From positions 434,001 through 498,000 of the forward strand of contig CP101406.1 in the NCBI GenBank assembly GCA_024758765.1: a stretch of DNA of 64,000 nt, in the 5' to 3' direction. Below the pieces are notes generated by a model. It made no database searches. It worked only from the letters and a program-made list of their open reading frames with translations, and had not been told where the DNA came from. How positions within the stretch are numbered: the stretch's first letter is position 1; each line of letters starts with the position of its first letter. Source of the DNA: Mycobacterium sp. SVM_VP21 (GTDB taxonomy: Bacteria; Actinomycetota; Actinomycetes; Mycobacteriales; Mycobacteriaceae). Positions 37,778 to 47,065 of the stretch are shown here, piece after piece. A program made the translations under genes and the position numbers.

Positions 37778-37943
37778 TGCGGCGGTTCCAGCTTCACCTC
37801 TCCTCCGTCGAAGCTCGCTAAACCGCCGGGTCCATGCGGCGGTTCCAGCTTCACCTCTCCTCCGTCGAAGCTCGCTAAACCGCCGGGTCCATGCGGCGGT
37901 TCCAGCTTCACCTCTCCTCCGTCGAGGCTCGCTAAACCGCCGG
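37778..37943. repeat. 57-bp tandem repeat (three copies) in the rmlD leader
   Basis: Units begin at 37778, 37835 and 37892 with TGCGGCGGTTCCAGCTTCAC; the third ends near 37943. Copies differ by very few bases. Each unit has nested inverted repeats (GGCGGTT/AACCGCC outside, AGCTTC/GAAGCT inside). On the minus strand each also has GGAGGAG followed by GTG in frame with rmlD, so every copy encodes the same 19-residue segment (VKLEPPHGPGGLASFDGGE). It is a MIRU-like VNTR candidate. Confidence 0.9.
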
Positions 37944-38001
37944 TCTGGCACGCCGCACGCGGCTACCGGCGATACAGCAGTTACGCAAGTAATCTGAAGT
38001 G

Positions 38002-39471
38002 ATGCCTGCGCAACGTGTGGTTCGTGTGATTGCCACGGTGGCAGCCGTCGCCATCGTCTTGGGTACCGGAGTGGCCTGGAGCCAGGTCCGATCGTTCGAG
38101 GACGGAATCTTCCACGTCTCGTCGCTGGCGTTGGGCAACGGCGGATCCGACGGCGCGGTCGACATCCTGCTGGTCGGGATGGACAGCCGCACCGACGCCC
38201 ACGGAAACCCACTCACCCCCGAAGAGCTGTCCGCGCTGCGCGTTGGGGACGACGAGGCCACCAACACCGACACGATCATCCTGGTCCGGATCCCCAACAA
38301 CGGGAAGTCGGCCACCGCCATCTCGATCCCCCGCGACTCCTACGTGGCGGCGCCCGGTCTGGACAAGACCAAGATCAACGGCGTGTACGGGGCCACCCGG
38401 CTGGAGACCGCCGACGCGCTCGTCGCATCCGGGATGGACCCGATCCAGGCGCAGGCGCGCGGCACCGAGGCGGGCCGCGAGGCGCTGATCAAGACGGTGG
38501 CCGATCTGACCGGCGTCACCGTCGACCACTACGCCGAGATCGGACTGCTCGGGTTCGCGCTGATCACCGATGCCCTCGGCGGCGTCGACGTCTGCCTCAA
38601 GGAGCCGGTATACGAAGAGCTCTCCGGCGCGGACTTCCCGGCCGGCTGGCAGCGACTCGGCGGCGCCCAGGCACTGAGCTTCGTGCGGCAGCGCCACGAA
38701 CTCCCGCACGGCGACCTGGACCGGGTCCGGCGCCAGCAGACGGTGATGGCCTCGCTGGCCCACCAGGTCATCTCCGGCAAGACCCTGTCCAGTCCGGGCA
38801 CCCTGTCGCGGCTGCAGGCCGCGGTACAGCGGTCGGTAGTGCTGTCGGCGGGCTGGGACGTGATCGACTTCGTCACCAAGTCCCAAGACCTGGCCGCGGG
38901 CAAAGTGGCGTTCGCCACCATCCCGGTGCTAGAGGAAGCCGGCTGGAGCGACGACGGTATGCAGAGCGTGGTACGCGTCGACCCCGGCCAGGTGGCCGAC
39001 TGGGTGGCCGGACTGCTGCACGACCAGGACGAGGGCAAGACCGAACAGCTGGCCTACAACCCGGAGCAGACCACCGCCAGTGTGCTCAACGACACCGACA
39101 TCAACGGCCTGGCCGCCGCGGTCTCCGGGGTGCTCAACGCTAAGGGATTCGGCACCGGATCGGTCGGCAACAACGAGTCCGGGCACGTGCCTACCAGCCA
39201 GGTGCAGGCCGCCTCGGCCGACGACCCCGGCGCACAGGCGGTGGCCAGGGACTTGGGCGGATTGCCGGTGGTGTCCAACGAGTCGGTCCCGACCGGCTCG
39301 GTGCGCGTCGTGCTGGCCAACGACTACACCGGGCCCGGATCGGGCTTGGGCTCCGGCGGCAGCAGTGCACAGGCGGCCGGTATCTCCAGCTACGACGACG
39401 AGGCACCCCAAATCCCCGTTGCTTCACCGATTCTGACCGCGGGTTCCAACGATCCCCAGTGCGTGAACTAA
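38002..39471 (+). CDS. lcp1: LytR-CpsA-Psr ligase Lcp1 (arabinogalactan-peptidoglycan ligase)
   Basis: A 489-residue protein with one N-terminal membrane helix (about 5-27), the LCP catalytic domain (about 50-320) and a C-terminal LytR_C domain. Family residues are DILLVGMDSRTDA, NTDTIILVRIPNN, SIPRDSYV with catalytic Arg/Asp, and FVRQRHELPHGDLDRVRRQQ. It is the ortholog of Rv3267, which attaches arabinogalactan to peptidoglycan. GTG 37999 directly precedes the ATG; TAATCT at 37990-37995 gives leaderless spacing to the ATG. It is divergent from rmlD. Confidence 0.95.
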   Translation: MPAQRVVRVIATVAAVAIVLGTGVAWSQVRSFEDGIFHVSSLALGNGGSDGAVDILLVGMDSRTDAHGNPLTPEELSALRVGDDEATNTDTIILVRIPNNGKSATAISIPRDSYVAAPGLDKTKINGVYGATRLETADALVASGMDPIQAQARGTEAGREALIKTVADLTGVTVDHYAEIGLLGFALITDALGGVDVCLKEPVYEELSGADFPAGWQRLGGAQALSFVRQRHELPHGDLDRVRRQQTVMASLAHQVISGKTLSSPGTLSRLQAAVQRSVVLSAGWDVIDFVTKSQDLAAGKVAFATIPVLEEAGWSDDGMQSVVRVDPGQVADWVAGLLHDQDEGKTEQLAYNPEQTTASVLNDTDINGLAAAVSGVLNAKGFGTGSVGNNESGHVPTSQVQAASADDPGAQAVARDLGGLPVVSNESVPTGSVRVVLANDYTGPGSGLGSGGSSAQAAGISSYDDEAPQIPVASPILTAGSNDPQCVN

Positions 39472-39481
39472 CGTCGCTGAG

Positions 39482-40207
39482 GTGATCAACCTCAGCTCGG
39501 CGATCCTTGATCCGATCATGCACGCCGACCCGGTGGGGCCACGTATCACCTACTACGACGACGCGACCGGGGAACGTATCGAGCTGTCGGCGGCGACCCT
39601 GGCGAACTGGGCAGCCAAGAGCGGCAACCTACTGCGCGACGAACTCGGCGCCGGCCCGGACAGCCGTATCGCGGTATTGCTGCCGGCGCACTGGCAGACC
39701 GCGGCGGCGCTGTTCGGGGTGTGGTGGATCGGCGCCGAAGTACTGCTGGACGCACCGGACGGCGATGCGGATGTCGCGCTGTGCACAGTCGACCGGCTCG
39801 ACGAGGCCGATGCCGCGGTGGCCGCCACCGGCGGCGAAGTGGCCGTGCTGTCCCTGGACCCGTTCGGGCGGCCAGCCCCCGACCTGCCGGTGGGCGTCAC
39901 CGACTACGCGACCGCGGTACGGGTGCACGGTGACCAGATCGTCGCCGAACGCGCCCCCGGCCCGGCCCTGGCGGGATCGTCGGCCGACGACATGCTGGCG
40001 ACGTGCGAGAAATGCGCGGCAGCACTGGGTTTGACGTCGGCGGATCGGGTGTGGTCGGCCAAGGACTGGAACAACCCGACCGCGCTGATCGAGAACATGC
40101 TGACGGTGTTCGCCGTGGGCGGGTCACTGGTGCAGGTCGCCAATCCCGATCCAGATCTGCAGGAGCGCCGTCGGGCCAGCGAGAAGGTCACCCGAAACCT
40201 GGCCTGA
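39482..40207 (+). CDS. TIGR03089 family protein (Rv3268-like)
   Basis: A 241-residue actinobacterial protein that resembles the N-terminal part of AMP-forming acyl ligases (ATLANWAAKSGNLLRDELG) but lacks the adenylation signature and the C-terminal domain. No activity can be inferred. GTG 39482 is 10 bases after lcp1. A strong hairpin follows the stop. Confidence 0.87.
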   Translation: MINLSSAILDPIMHADPVGPRITYYDDATGERIELSAATLANWAAKSGNLLRDELGAGPDSRIAVLLPAHWQTAAALFGVWWIGAEVLLDAPDGDADVALCTVDRLDEADAAVAATGGEVAVLSLDPFGRPAPDLPVGVTDYATAVRVHGDQIVAERAPGPALAGSSADDMLATCEKCAAALGLTSADRVWSAKDWNNPTALIENMLTVFAVGGSLVQVANPDPDLQERRRASEKVTRNLA

Positions 40208-40208
40208 C

Positions 40209-40261
40209 GCGATTTCGGCGCGATTTTTCCCGTTCAGCGGGCGCAACCGCGCCGAAATCGC
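40209..40261. terminator. Hairpin terminator after the Rv3268-like gene
   Basis: Arms of 14 bases, GCGATTTCGGCGCG (40209-40222) and its exact complement (40248-40261), with an inner CCCG/CGGG stem. There is no terminal T-run. It separates the lcp1 operon from the metal-efflux operon. Confidence 0.75.
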
Positions 40262-40270
40262 CATACGGCG

Positions 40271-40300
40271 ATACATGCATAAATGCTTATATGCTGATAC
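40271..40300. promoter_or_regulatory. Candidate metal-sensor operator/promoter of pacL1-ctpC
   Basis: An AT-rich stretch with TAA-ATGC-TTATAT at 40280-40293, close to the CmtR/SmtB-type TAA-N5-TTATATA pattern, overlapping a possible -10 TATGCT (40290-40295). It would fit metal-responsive repression, but the sensor is not in the window. Confidence 0.4.
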
Positions 40301-40342
40301 GCTTGCCCGCAAGAACCCGCCGTACGAAAGAGGAGATGACTC

Positions 40343-40624
40343 ATGGCAGTGCAGGGATTGCTGGTGAAAGCGGCGTCGACGGTGTTCACCGGACTGGTCG
40401 GCGTTAGCGCCTATGAGGTGGCCCGCCGGGCACTGGCGAAGGCTCCGTTGCACCAGGCGGCGGTGACGGCTACCGAGTGGAGTCTGCGCGGAACCCGGCG
40501 AGCCGAAGAGGTCGCCGAGTCGGCACGACTGAAGGTGGCCGACGTGGTTGCCGAGGCTCGCGAGCGCATCGGCGAGGAGGCCACCCCGCCGGCAGCGGCC
40601 GTCGAGCACGACCACGACCACTGA
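40343..40624 (+). CDS. pacL1: PacL1, metal-binding P-ATPase-associated protein
   Basis: A 93-residue DUF1490 protein (Rv3269 ortholog). It has an N-terminal transmembrane segment (about 5-27), an amphipathic Ala/Arg-rich middle, and a C-terminal metal-binding tail VEHDHDH. PacL1 gathers and stabilises the CtpC pump in membrane platforms that resist zinc. AAGAGGAG precedes ATG 40343. It is 32 bases upstream of ctpC, and the two act together. Confidence 0.92.
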   Translation: MAVQGLLVKAASTVFTGLVGVSAYEVARRALAKAPLHQAAVTATEWSLRGTRRAEEVAESARLKVADVVAEARERIGEEATPPAAAVEHDHDH

Positions 40625-40656
40625 CCCGCCCGGCGCCGACGATGGGAAGCGCAGCG

Positions 40657-42873
40657 ATGAACAGCAGCGGCGTCATAGCGACCGTGCCCGCCGCCGACGG
40701 TGAACTGACCGTGGTGTCCGACGCGGCCGGCCGGATGCGGGTACAGGTGTCCTGGGTGCGGGGCGACTCGCGACGCGCGGTGGCCGCCGAGGAGGCCGCC
40801 GGCCGCGTCAACGGCGTACGCACGGTGCACGCCTATCCGCGGACCGGTTCGGTCGTGGTCTGGTACTCCCCCAAACGCAGTGACACCGCAGAGATCCTCG
40901 CGGCGATCGCGTCGGCGGCCACCGTCGCCGCCGAGCTGATCCCCGCCCGCACGCCGCGCTCTGCCGACGTCAGCAACACCGACGTGCTGCGCATGGTGAT
41001 CGGCGGCGCGGCGCTGGCACTGCTGGGGATGCGCCGCTACGTGTTCGCCCGGCCACCACTGCTGGGACCCAGCGGCCAGCTCGTCGCGACCGGCGCCACG
41101 GTCTTCATGGGTTATCCCTTCCTCCGGGGCGCGCTGCGCTCGATCCGCTCCGGCAAGGCCGGCACCGACGCGCTGGTGACCGCCGCGACCGTGGCAAGCC
41201 TGGTACTTCGGGAGAACGTGGTCGCGCTGACCGTGCTGTGGTTGCTCAATATCGGTGAGTACCTGCAGGATCTGACGCTGCGCCGCACCCGCCGCGCCAT
41301 CTCGGATCTGTTGCGCGGCAACCAGGACACCGCGTGGGTCCGGTTGCCCGACGGTACCGAGGTTCAGGTGCCCATCGACACGGTGCAGATCGGCGACGAA
41401 GTGATCATCCACGACCACGTGGCGATCCCGGTCGACGGCCAGGTCATCGACGGCGAAGCCATCGTGGACCAATCGGCCATCACCGGCGAGACCCTGCCGG
41501 TCAGCGTGATCGCCGGGGCGCGAGTGCATGCCGGTTCGGTGGTGGTGCGCGGCCGCGTGGTGGTCCGGGCCACCGCGGTGGGAAACCAGACCGTGATCGG
41601 CCGCATCATCAGCCGCGTCGAGGAGGCCCAGCACGACCGCGCACCGATTCAGACGGTCGGCGAGAACTTCTCGCGGCGCTTCGTGCCGGCCTCGTTCATC
41701 CTGTCGGCGATCACCTTGGTGCTCACCGGCGATGTCCGCCGCGCGATGACGATGCTCTTAATCGCCTGCCCGTGCGCGGTGGGACTGGCCACGCCGACCG
41801 CGATCAGCGCGGCGATCGGCAACGGCGCCCGGCGCGGCATCCTGATCAAGGGCGGCTCACATCTGGAGCAGGCCGGTCGGGTGGACGCGGTCGTGTTCGA
41901 CAAGACCGGCACGCTGACGGTGGGCCGCCCGGTTGTGACCAATATCGTTGCCATCCATAAGGATTGGCAGCCCGAACAGGTGCTCGCCTATGCCGCCAGT
42001 TCGGAGTTGCATTCGCGTCACCCGCTGGCCGAAGCGGTGATTCGGTCCACCGAAGAACGGCACATCAGCATCCCGCCGCACGAGGAGTGCGAGGTCCTGG
42101 TGGGGTTGGGCATCCGCACCTGGGCCGACGGCCGCACCCTGCTGCTGGGTAGCCCGAACCTGTTGCGCTCGGAGAAGGTCCGCATCTCCAAGAAGGCGGC
42201 GGACTGGGTCAACAAACTGCGCGCGCAGGCCGAGACCCCGCTGCTGCTGGCAGTCGATGGCACCCTGGTCGGGTTGATCAGTCTGCGTGACGAGGTACGC
42301 CCAGAGTCACGAGAGGTGCTTGAGGCGTTGCGCGCCAAGGGTGTTCGACGCATCGTCATGCTCACTGGCGATCACCCGGAGACCGCGGCAGCGGTGGCGG
42401 CCGAACTCGGCATCGACGAATGGCGAGCCGAGGTGCTGCCGGAGGACAAGCTGCAGGTGGTCCGCAGCCTGCAGGACGAAGGCTATGTGGTGGGCATGGT
42501 CGGTGACGGCGTCAATGACGCACCGGCCTTGGCCGCCGCGGATATCGGGATCGCCATGGGCCTGGCCGGTACCGACGTTGCGGTGGAGACCGCCGATGTC
42601 GCCCTGGCCAACGACGATTTGCGCCGGCTGCTCGACGTCCGGGACTTGGGCGGACGTGCCGTTGAGGTGATCCGGCAGAACTACGGCATGTCGATCGCGG
42701 TCAACGCCGCCGGCCTGTTGATCGGCGCCGGCGGAGCACTGTCACCGGTGCTCGCCGCGATCCTGCATAACGCGTCGTCGGTGGCCGTCGTCGCCAACAG
42801 CTCGCGGTTGATTCGCTACCGGCTGGGCGTCGAGGCGGCGACGCCGATGGCGTCCGTGCCATCTGTGCCGTAA
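40657..42873 (+). CDS. ctpC: P1B-type metal-exporting ATPase CtpC
   Basis: A 738-residue P-type ATPase for Zn2+/Mn2+ export. Metal site CPC in LIACPCAVGL, phosphorylation site DKTGTLTVG, ITGETLP of the actuator domain, TGDHPE and VGDGVNDAPAL are in order. The N-terminal domain has no CxxC metal motif. ATG 40657 has GGGAAG seven bases upstream; ATG 40642 is a weaker alternative. Ortholog of Rv3270. It follows pacL1 and converges on a His-rich transporter gene. Confidence 0.95.
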   Translation: MNSSGVIATVPAADGELTVVSDAAGRMRVQVSWVRGDSRRAVAAEEAAGRVNGVRTVHAYPRTGSVVVWYSPKRSDTAEILAAIASAATVAAELIPARTPRSADVSNTDVLRMVIGGAALALLGMRRYVFARPPLLGPSGQLVATGATVFMGYPFLRGALRSIRSGKAGTDALVTAATVASLVLRENVVALTVLWLLNIGEYLQDLTLRRTRRAISDLLRGNQDTAWVRLPDGTEVQVPIDTVQIGDEVIIHDHVAIPVDGQVIDGEAIVDQSAITGETLPVSVIAGARVHAGSVVVRGRVVVRATAVGNQTVIGRIISRVEEAQHDRAPIQTVGENFSRRFVPASFILSAITLVLTGDVRRAMTMLLIACPCAVGLATPTAISAAIGNGARRGILIKGGSHLEQAGRVDAVVFDKTGTLTVGRPVVTNIVAIHKDWQPEQVLAYAASSELHSRHPLAEAVIRSTEERHISIPPHEECEVLVGLGIRTWADGRTLLLGSPNLLRSEKVRISKKAADWVNKLRAQAETPLLLAVDGTLVGLISLRDEVRPESREVLEALRAKGVRRIVMLTGDHPETAAAVAAELGIDEWRAEVLPEDKLQVVRSLQDEGYVVGMVGDGVNDAPALAAADIGIAMGLAGTDVAVETADVALANDDLRRLLDVRDLGGRAVEVIRQNYGMSIAVNAAGLLIGAGGALSPVLAAILHNASSVAVVANSSRLIRYRLGVEAATPMASVPSVP

Positions 42874-42883
42874 TCTGTCTCCC

Positions 42884-42934
42884 GTCCCGACTGTTCCTGT
42901 CGAGCACCACCACCAGCTCCAGGGCAGTCGGGAC
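42884..42934. terminator. Hairpin terminator between ctpC and the convergent transporter gene
   Basis: GTCCCGACTG (42884-42893) pairs perfectly with CAGTCGGGAC (42925-42934) across a 31-base loop, followed by TTTGCG. It can serve both convergent transcripts. Confidence 0.7.
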
Positions 42935-42970
42935 TTTGCGTCGGTAGGCACAACAGCCCGTTAGCAGCCT

Positions 42971-43708
42971 TTAACAGCCACAGCCCTCGCCGCGCCAGGA
43001 CCGGACGCCCTGCCACACCGAAACGGCGGCCACCCCCAGACCGATCAGCGGGTCGAGCCACCAACCGCCCGACCACTGGGTGGTGAGAGTCAGCCCGACC
43101 AGCACCGCGGCGGCCTGGATCGCACACAGATAGTTCTGCACTCCCTCACCGACTGTCGCCGCCGAGCCGAGCCGCGTGCCGAGCCGCCGCTGGGCCCGGC
43201 CCAGCATCGGCATCACCAGCACGGCCGCAGCGGTGACCGCGATGCCGATGGCGCTGCCTTCGCTGCGGTGGTCGCCGACGAAGTGGCGTATCGATTCCGC
43301 GGCGATATAGGGGGCGTTGATCCAGAACGAGACCGCCACGCCGATCTGCGCGCGTCGCTCCGCCGTCTCGGACAGTGTGCGGGCGCCAGTGAACCGCCAG
43401 ATCACCACGGCCCCGGCCAGCGCCTCGGGAATCGCACCCAGCGCCCAGCCGGTCAGGGCGATCGAACCGGCGGCCAGGCCCTGCCACAGGCCCACCACGC
43501 CTTCGAACCCGACCAGGACCAGGCTTACCCAGGCAAGCCGGCGGGCCCAGGTCGCTGCCCGGTGCCAACCCCCATCGCGAACGACGGAAACACCGTGGAC
43601 ATGCCCAGGGTGATCGTGGTCGTGGTCGTGGTGCCCGACGGCCGTGCCTGGGGCGTCGATCGCCGGATCGGCGATGCCCGCTGCGGGGCCCACGACGCTA
43701 CTGTCCAC
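42971..43708 (-). CDS. CDF-like membrane protein with His-rich N-terminus (Rv3271c-like)
   Basis: A 245-residue protein with about five to six helices. The N-terminus has a HHDHDHDHPGHVHG metal-binding stretch and the C-terminus ends GEGCGC. The fold resembles cation diffusion facilitators, but both canonical HxxxD sites are changed (GAIPEAL in the first, VGEGVQNY in the second), so it may not transport Zn2+ in the standard way. Its location beside pacL1-ctpC suggests a role in metal handling. GTG 43708 has a leaderless-type -10 box. Confidence 0.85.
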   Translation of the reverse strand: MDSSVVGPAAGIADPAIDAPGTAVGHHDHDHDHPGHVHGVSVVRDGGWHRAATWARRLAWVSLVLVGFEGVVGLWQGLAAGSIALTGWALGAIPEALAGAVVIWRFTGARTLSETAERRAQIGVAVSFWINAPYIAAESIRHFVGDHRSEGSAIGIAVTAAAVLVMPMLGRAQRRLGTRLGSAATVGEGVQNYLCAIQAAAVLVGLTLTTQWSGGWWLDPLIGLGVAAVSVWQGVRSWRGEGCGC

Positions 43709-43715
43709 GCAAAAA

Positions 43716-43721
43716 ATGTTA
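43716..43721 (-). promoter_or_regulatory. -10 box of a leaderless promoter (His-rich transporter)
   Basis: On the minus strand TAACAT ends 7 bases before GTG 43708; the spacer is mostly T. Confidence 0.5.
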
Positions 43722-43772
43722 CCTGGCGTTTCGGTGAGGCAGCCGTCACAGCGCCGGCGCCTCAGTCGCCAC

Positions 43773-45773
43773 TCAGCTGTTGGAGACCACCTTGACGACG
43801 CGGTCGTTGCCGCGGTCGGCGACGTAGATATTGCCGCGTTTGTCCACGGCGACGTCCAACGGGGCGTTGAGTCCGGTGAACGGGAGCACCACCGGGATCG
43901 CGGCCCCGGAGGCCAGCTTCACGACCTTGTTGCGGTTGTGCTCGGTGACGTAGACGTCGCCGGCTTCGTCCACCGCGATACCCCACGGAGCGACGATCCC
44001 CGCGAAGGGCAGCACCACCTGTTCGCCGGAGGCGGCCACCAGCTTGAGCACCCGGTTGTTGGCGGTGTCGGTGACGTAGACATTGCCGGCGGAGTCGACT
44101 GCCACCCCGTCGGGCTTGTTGAGGCCGACGAACGGCACCGTGGTCTGAGTGTTGGTGACGGTGTCCAGGCGCAGCACTAGGTCGTTGCCGCGGTCGGCGA
44201 CATAGACGTTGCCGCCGTCGGAATCCACCGCCACCCCGTCGGGGTCGTCCAGGCCGGCGAACGGCAGCACCGTGTGAGTCTGGGCGTCCGCGCTGAGCTT
44301 GACCACCCGATTGTTGACATCGGTGAAGTACACGTTGCCGATACTGTCGACCGCCACGCCGCGCGGTTGGTACTGGTCGCTGAAGGGCACCACGGTCGAG
44401 GCGGCCGAGTCGGCGGCCAGGCGCACCACCCGGCCGTGGATGCCCTCACTGCTGACGTAGACGTTGCCGTCGCCGTCGAGCGCCACCCCACCCGGTGAGA
44501 GCCGGAAGTCCAGGTCGGTGAACGGCAGCACGTCCTGCGGGGGCGCCGCCACCGGCGTCGCCGATGAGGGCTCTGACACCACGTGCCCGATGCCGGCGAC
44601 GACGGTGACCGCGACAACCGCCGCGGCCGCCACCAGCACCGGCTTGCGGGGCAGCCGCCACCGTCGAGACGGGGTGGGGATGACCGTGGTCGGAGTTTGC
44701 AGGTCGTTGCGCAGCAGGGGTGACATCGGGAACGGCGCCGGGGGCGGGCCACCCAGGCCGGTGCCCAAGGCGGCACCGAATCCGAGGCCGGTCGGCGCCC
44801 ATCCGGCTCGGCTCACGCCGGCCGACGCTGCGCCGCCACCTCGGCCCTCGGATCGGGGCTCGGGTTCCAGGCCGCCGGGCAAGTGCAGTGCGGGCTCGCC
44901 ACGCCGCAGGATCCGGGAGACCTGGTGGCGTTCGGGCTCGGTCAGCGCCTGGTAGGCAGCGGCGGCAAGCTCACCGGCGCTGCTGTAACGCTCCTCGGGT
45001 TTGCGGGCCAGCCCACGGGCCAGCACCGCGTCGATGGCCGCCGGAACGCGGCCCGGGCGCAGCTTGCTCGGTTGCGGAGGCTCGGCGGTGCGACGTTCTT
45101 CGATCGCCTCGTCGAGGGTGTCGGCGGAGAACGGGCACACCCCGCTGAGCGCCTCGGCCAACACAGCCGCCAGCGAGTAGATGTCGGCGAGGTGTGTGAC
45201 CTGCTCGCCGGTCAGACGCTCGGGCGCCATATAGCGGAGGCTGCCGACCGCCGGCTTGGCCCGCACGCCCGGTTCGGCGATGGCCGCGGCCACCCCGAAG
45301 TCCATCAGATAAGCCAGGTCGCCCTCGGTGAGCAAGATGTTGTCGGGTTTGACGTCGCGGTGGACGACATAGACGTTGTGGGCCGCGTCCAGGGCCGCGG
45401 CCACCTGCCGCACGATGGCCACCGCCCGCGGCGGGCTCAGGGGACCTCCGTCGGCCAAGGCGGTGGCCAGGTCGGTGCCGTCGATCAGGCCGGTCTCGAG
45501 GTAGAGCACCTCGTCGATCTCGCCGTAGGCGCGGATCGGCACCACATGGGGCTCGGTCAACTGCCCGGCGGCTTCGGCCTCGTCCTCCAGTCGGCTGCGG
45601 AACGCCTCGTCAGCGGAGAGCGACTCGGAGATCAGCTTGAGCGCCACCGTCTCGTCGTTGCGGGTGTCCTCGGCCCGGTAGACCTCACCGACGACGCCGT
45701 GGCCGAGCACCCGCCCCAATTGATAGGGGCCGAATCGCGATCCGGTCCGCGAACCCGGCTCGGGATTGTTCAC
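43773..45773 (-). CDS. pknD: Ser/Thr protein kinase PknD with extracytoplasmic NHL propeller
   Basis: A 666-residue receptor kinase. Kinase domain at about 15-275 with GHGVVGEV glycine loop, K46, HRDVKPDN (D140) and MDFG (D158). A Pro-rich linker, one membrane helix near residue 385, and a six-bladed NHL beta-propeller (repeats of GVAVDSxGNVYVxD) follow. PknD in M. tuberculosis (Rv0931c) responds to osmotic stress and lies next to pstS2, as here. No other pst transport gene is nearby. Confidence 0.95.
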   Translation of the reverse strand: MNNPEPGSRTGSRFGPYQLGRVLGHGVVGEVYRAEDTRNDETVALKLISESLSADEAFRSRLEDEAEAAGQLTEPHVVPIRAYGEIDEVLYLETGLIDGTDLATALADGGPLSPPRAVAIVRQVAAALDAAHNVYVVHRDVKPDNILLTEGDLAYLMDFGVAAAIAEPGVRAKPAVGSLRYMAPERLTGEQVTHLADIYSLAAVLAEALSGVCPFSADTLDEAIEERRTAEPPQPSKLRPGRVPAAIDAVLARGLARKPEERYSSAGELAAAAYQALTEPERHQVSRILRRGEPALHLPGGLEPEPRSEGRGGGAASAGVSRAGWAPTGLGFGAALGTGLGGPPPAPFPMSPLLRNDLQTPTTVIPTPSRRWRLPRKPVLVAAAAVVAVTVVAGIGHVVSEPSSATPVAAPPQDVLPFTDLDFRLSPGGVALDGDGNVYVSSEGIHGRVVRLAADSAASTVVPFSDQYQPRGVAVDSIGNVYFTDVNNRVVKLSADAQTHTVLPFAGLDDPDGVAVDSDGGNVYVADRGNDLVLRLDTVTNTQTTVPFVGLNKPDGVAVDSAGNVYVTDTANNRVLKLVAASGEQVVLPFAGIVAPWGIAVDEAGDVYVTEHNRNKVVKLASGAAIPVVLPFTGLNAPLDVAVDKRGNIYVADRGNDRVVKVVSNS

Positions 45774-45857
45774 CGACGACGCTCCCTTCGACCACAGTGC
45801 CGCGCACTGCGGCGAAAGATTGGCTACCAGACTAACCGGCGCCGACGCCGCAAATGG

Positions 45858-46976
45858 TCACGAGATCGCGTTGACCGCCGTCTGGAGCCTGGTTTTGAAG
45901 GACGGCGGCAGTGGAATGAAGCCGTACTGGTCCAGCCCGTCCTGGCCTGGACCGATCGCAGCCTGCAGGAACGCCTTGACGGCCGTGCCCGTGGCGACGT
46001 CGGGGTATTTCGAGCAGACCAGCTGGTAGGTCGCCGCCACGATCGGGTAGGCGCCGTGTTCGACCGGCCGGTAGAGGGACGCTGTATCCAGCACCAGGTC
46101 GTTGTCGGGGTTGGCGTCGGACACGAATCTCGCCCCAGCGATCGTCTTGCCGACCGATTCGGCGGAGATCGCCACTGGTGCCGAGCCGGGCGCGGTGATG
46201 ATCTGGGCCATGGGCAGCTGCTTGCCTACCGCCAACGACCATTCGTTGTAGGTGATGGATCCGTCGGTGGTCTGTAGCGCCGCCGCGGCGCCGTTGTTGC
46301 CGGTGGCGCCTTCGCCGACGCCGCCGTTGAAGGTGTCGCCGCCGCCGGCGTACCAGGCTCCGTCGGAGGCGACGTCGAGGTACTTCTGGAAACTGGCGGT
46401 GCTCGGCGACCGGTCGCTGCGGTACACCACATGGATGGGCAGCGCGGGCAGTGCGACACCCGCGTTGAGCGCCTTGATCGCGGGGTTGTCCCAGCTGCCG
46501 ATGCTGCCGTTGAAGATTTTCGCCAGGGTGGGCCCGTCCAGGCTGAGGCTGTTCACCCCGTTGATGTGATAGGTGACGGCGATCGGGCCGAACACCAGCG
46601 GCAGGTCCCAGGCCGGGGAGCCGCATCGCTCCGCAGCCCGTTCCGGTTGCGTCTTGGCGGGGTCCATAGCCACCTCGGAGCCTGCCAGGTCGATCTCGTT
46701 GGCGATGAAGTCATCGACTCCGGTGGCGGAGCCGTTGGCGTTGTAGACCAGCGCCTGCCCGGGACAGGCCCGGGAGAAGGCGTAGGCGAACTGCTCGATC
46801 GCGTTGGCCTGGGCGGTAGAGCCGCCGGCATGCAGTTCCCGCTTGCCCCCGCAGTCCACGCCGGCCGCCGGGTCCTCGCCGGACACCAATTGATCGGAGC
46901 CGCCGCCGCAGGCCGAAACCGTCAGTGCGCCAACAGCCAGCAGGGCCGCCAGCACGGTCGATCGGCCGAATTTCAC
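45858..46976 (-). CDS. pstS: Phosphate-binding lipoprotein PstS
   Basis: A 372-residue substrate-binding lipoprotein of phosphate ABC importers. Lipobox SACG (Cys23), phosphate-loop residues in [20 protein letters not shown] and [25 protein letters not shown] 46976 gives a normal signal peptide. It is upstream of pknD in the same direction with an 84-base gap, the pstS2-pknD arrangement. PstA, PstB and PstC genes are absent from the window. Confidence 0.94.
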   Translation of the reverse strand: MKFGRSTVLAALLAVGALTVSACGGGSDQLVSGEDPAAGVDCGGKRELHAGGSTAQANAIEQFAYAFSRACPGQALVYNANGSATGVDDFIANEIDLAGSEVAMDPAKTQPERAAERCGSPAWDLPLVFGPIAVTYHINGVNSLSLDGPTLAKIFNGSIGSWDNPAIKALNAGVALPALPIHVVYRSDRSPSTASFQKYLDVASDGAWYAGGGDTFNGGVGEGATGNNGAAAALQTTDGSITYNEWSLAVGKQLPMAQIITAPGSAPVAISAESVGKTIAGARFVSDANPDNDLVLDTASLYRPVEHGAYPIVAATYQLVCSKYPDVATGTAVKAFLQAAIGPGQDGLDQYGFIPLPPSFKTRLQTAVNAIS

Positions 46977-47065
46977 AGGACGACACTGTACCGCGATCCG
47001 CCGAGAGCGGGCCTGGTACGGCCGGATGCGGTGCGACCGATACTCCCCCAAATCGCGGGCAGCGC

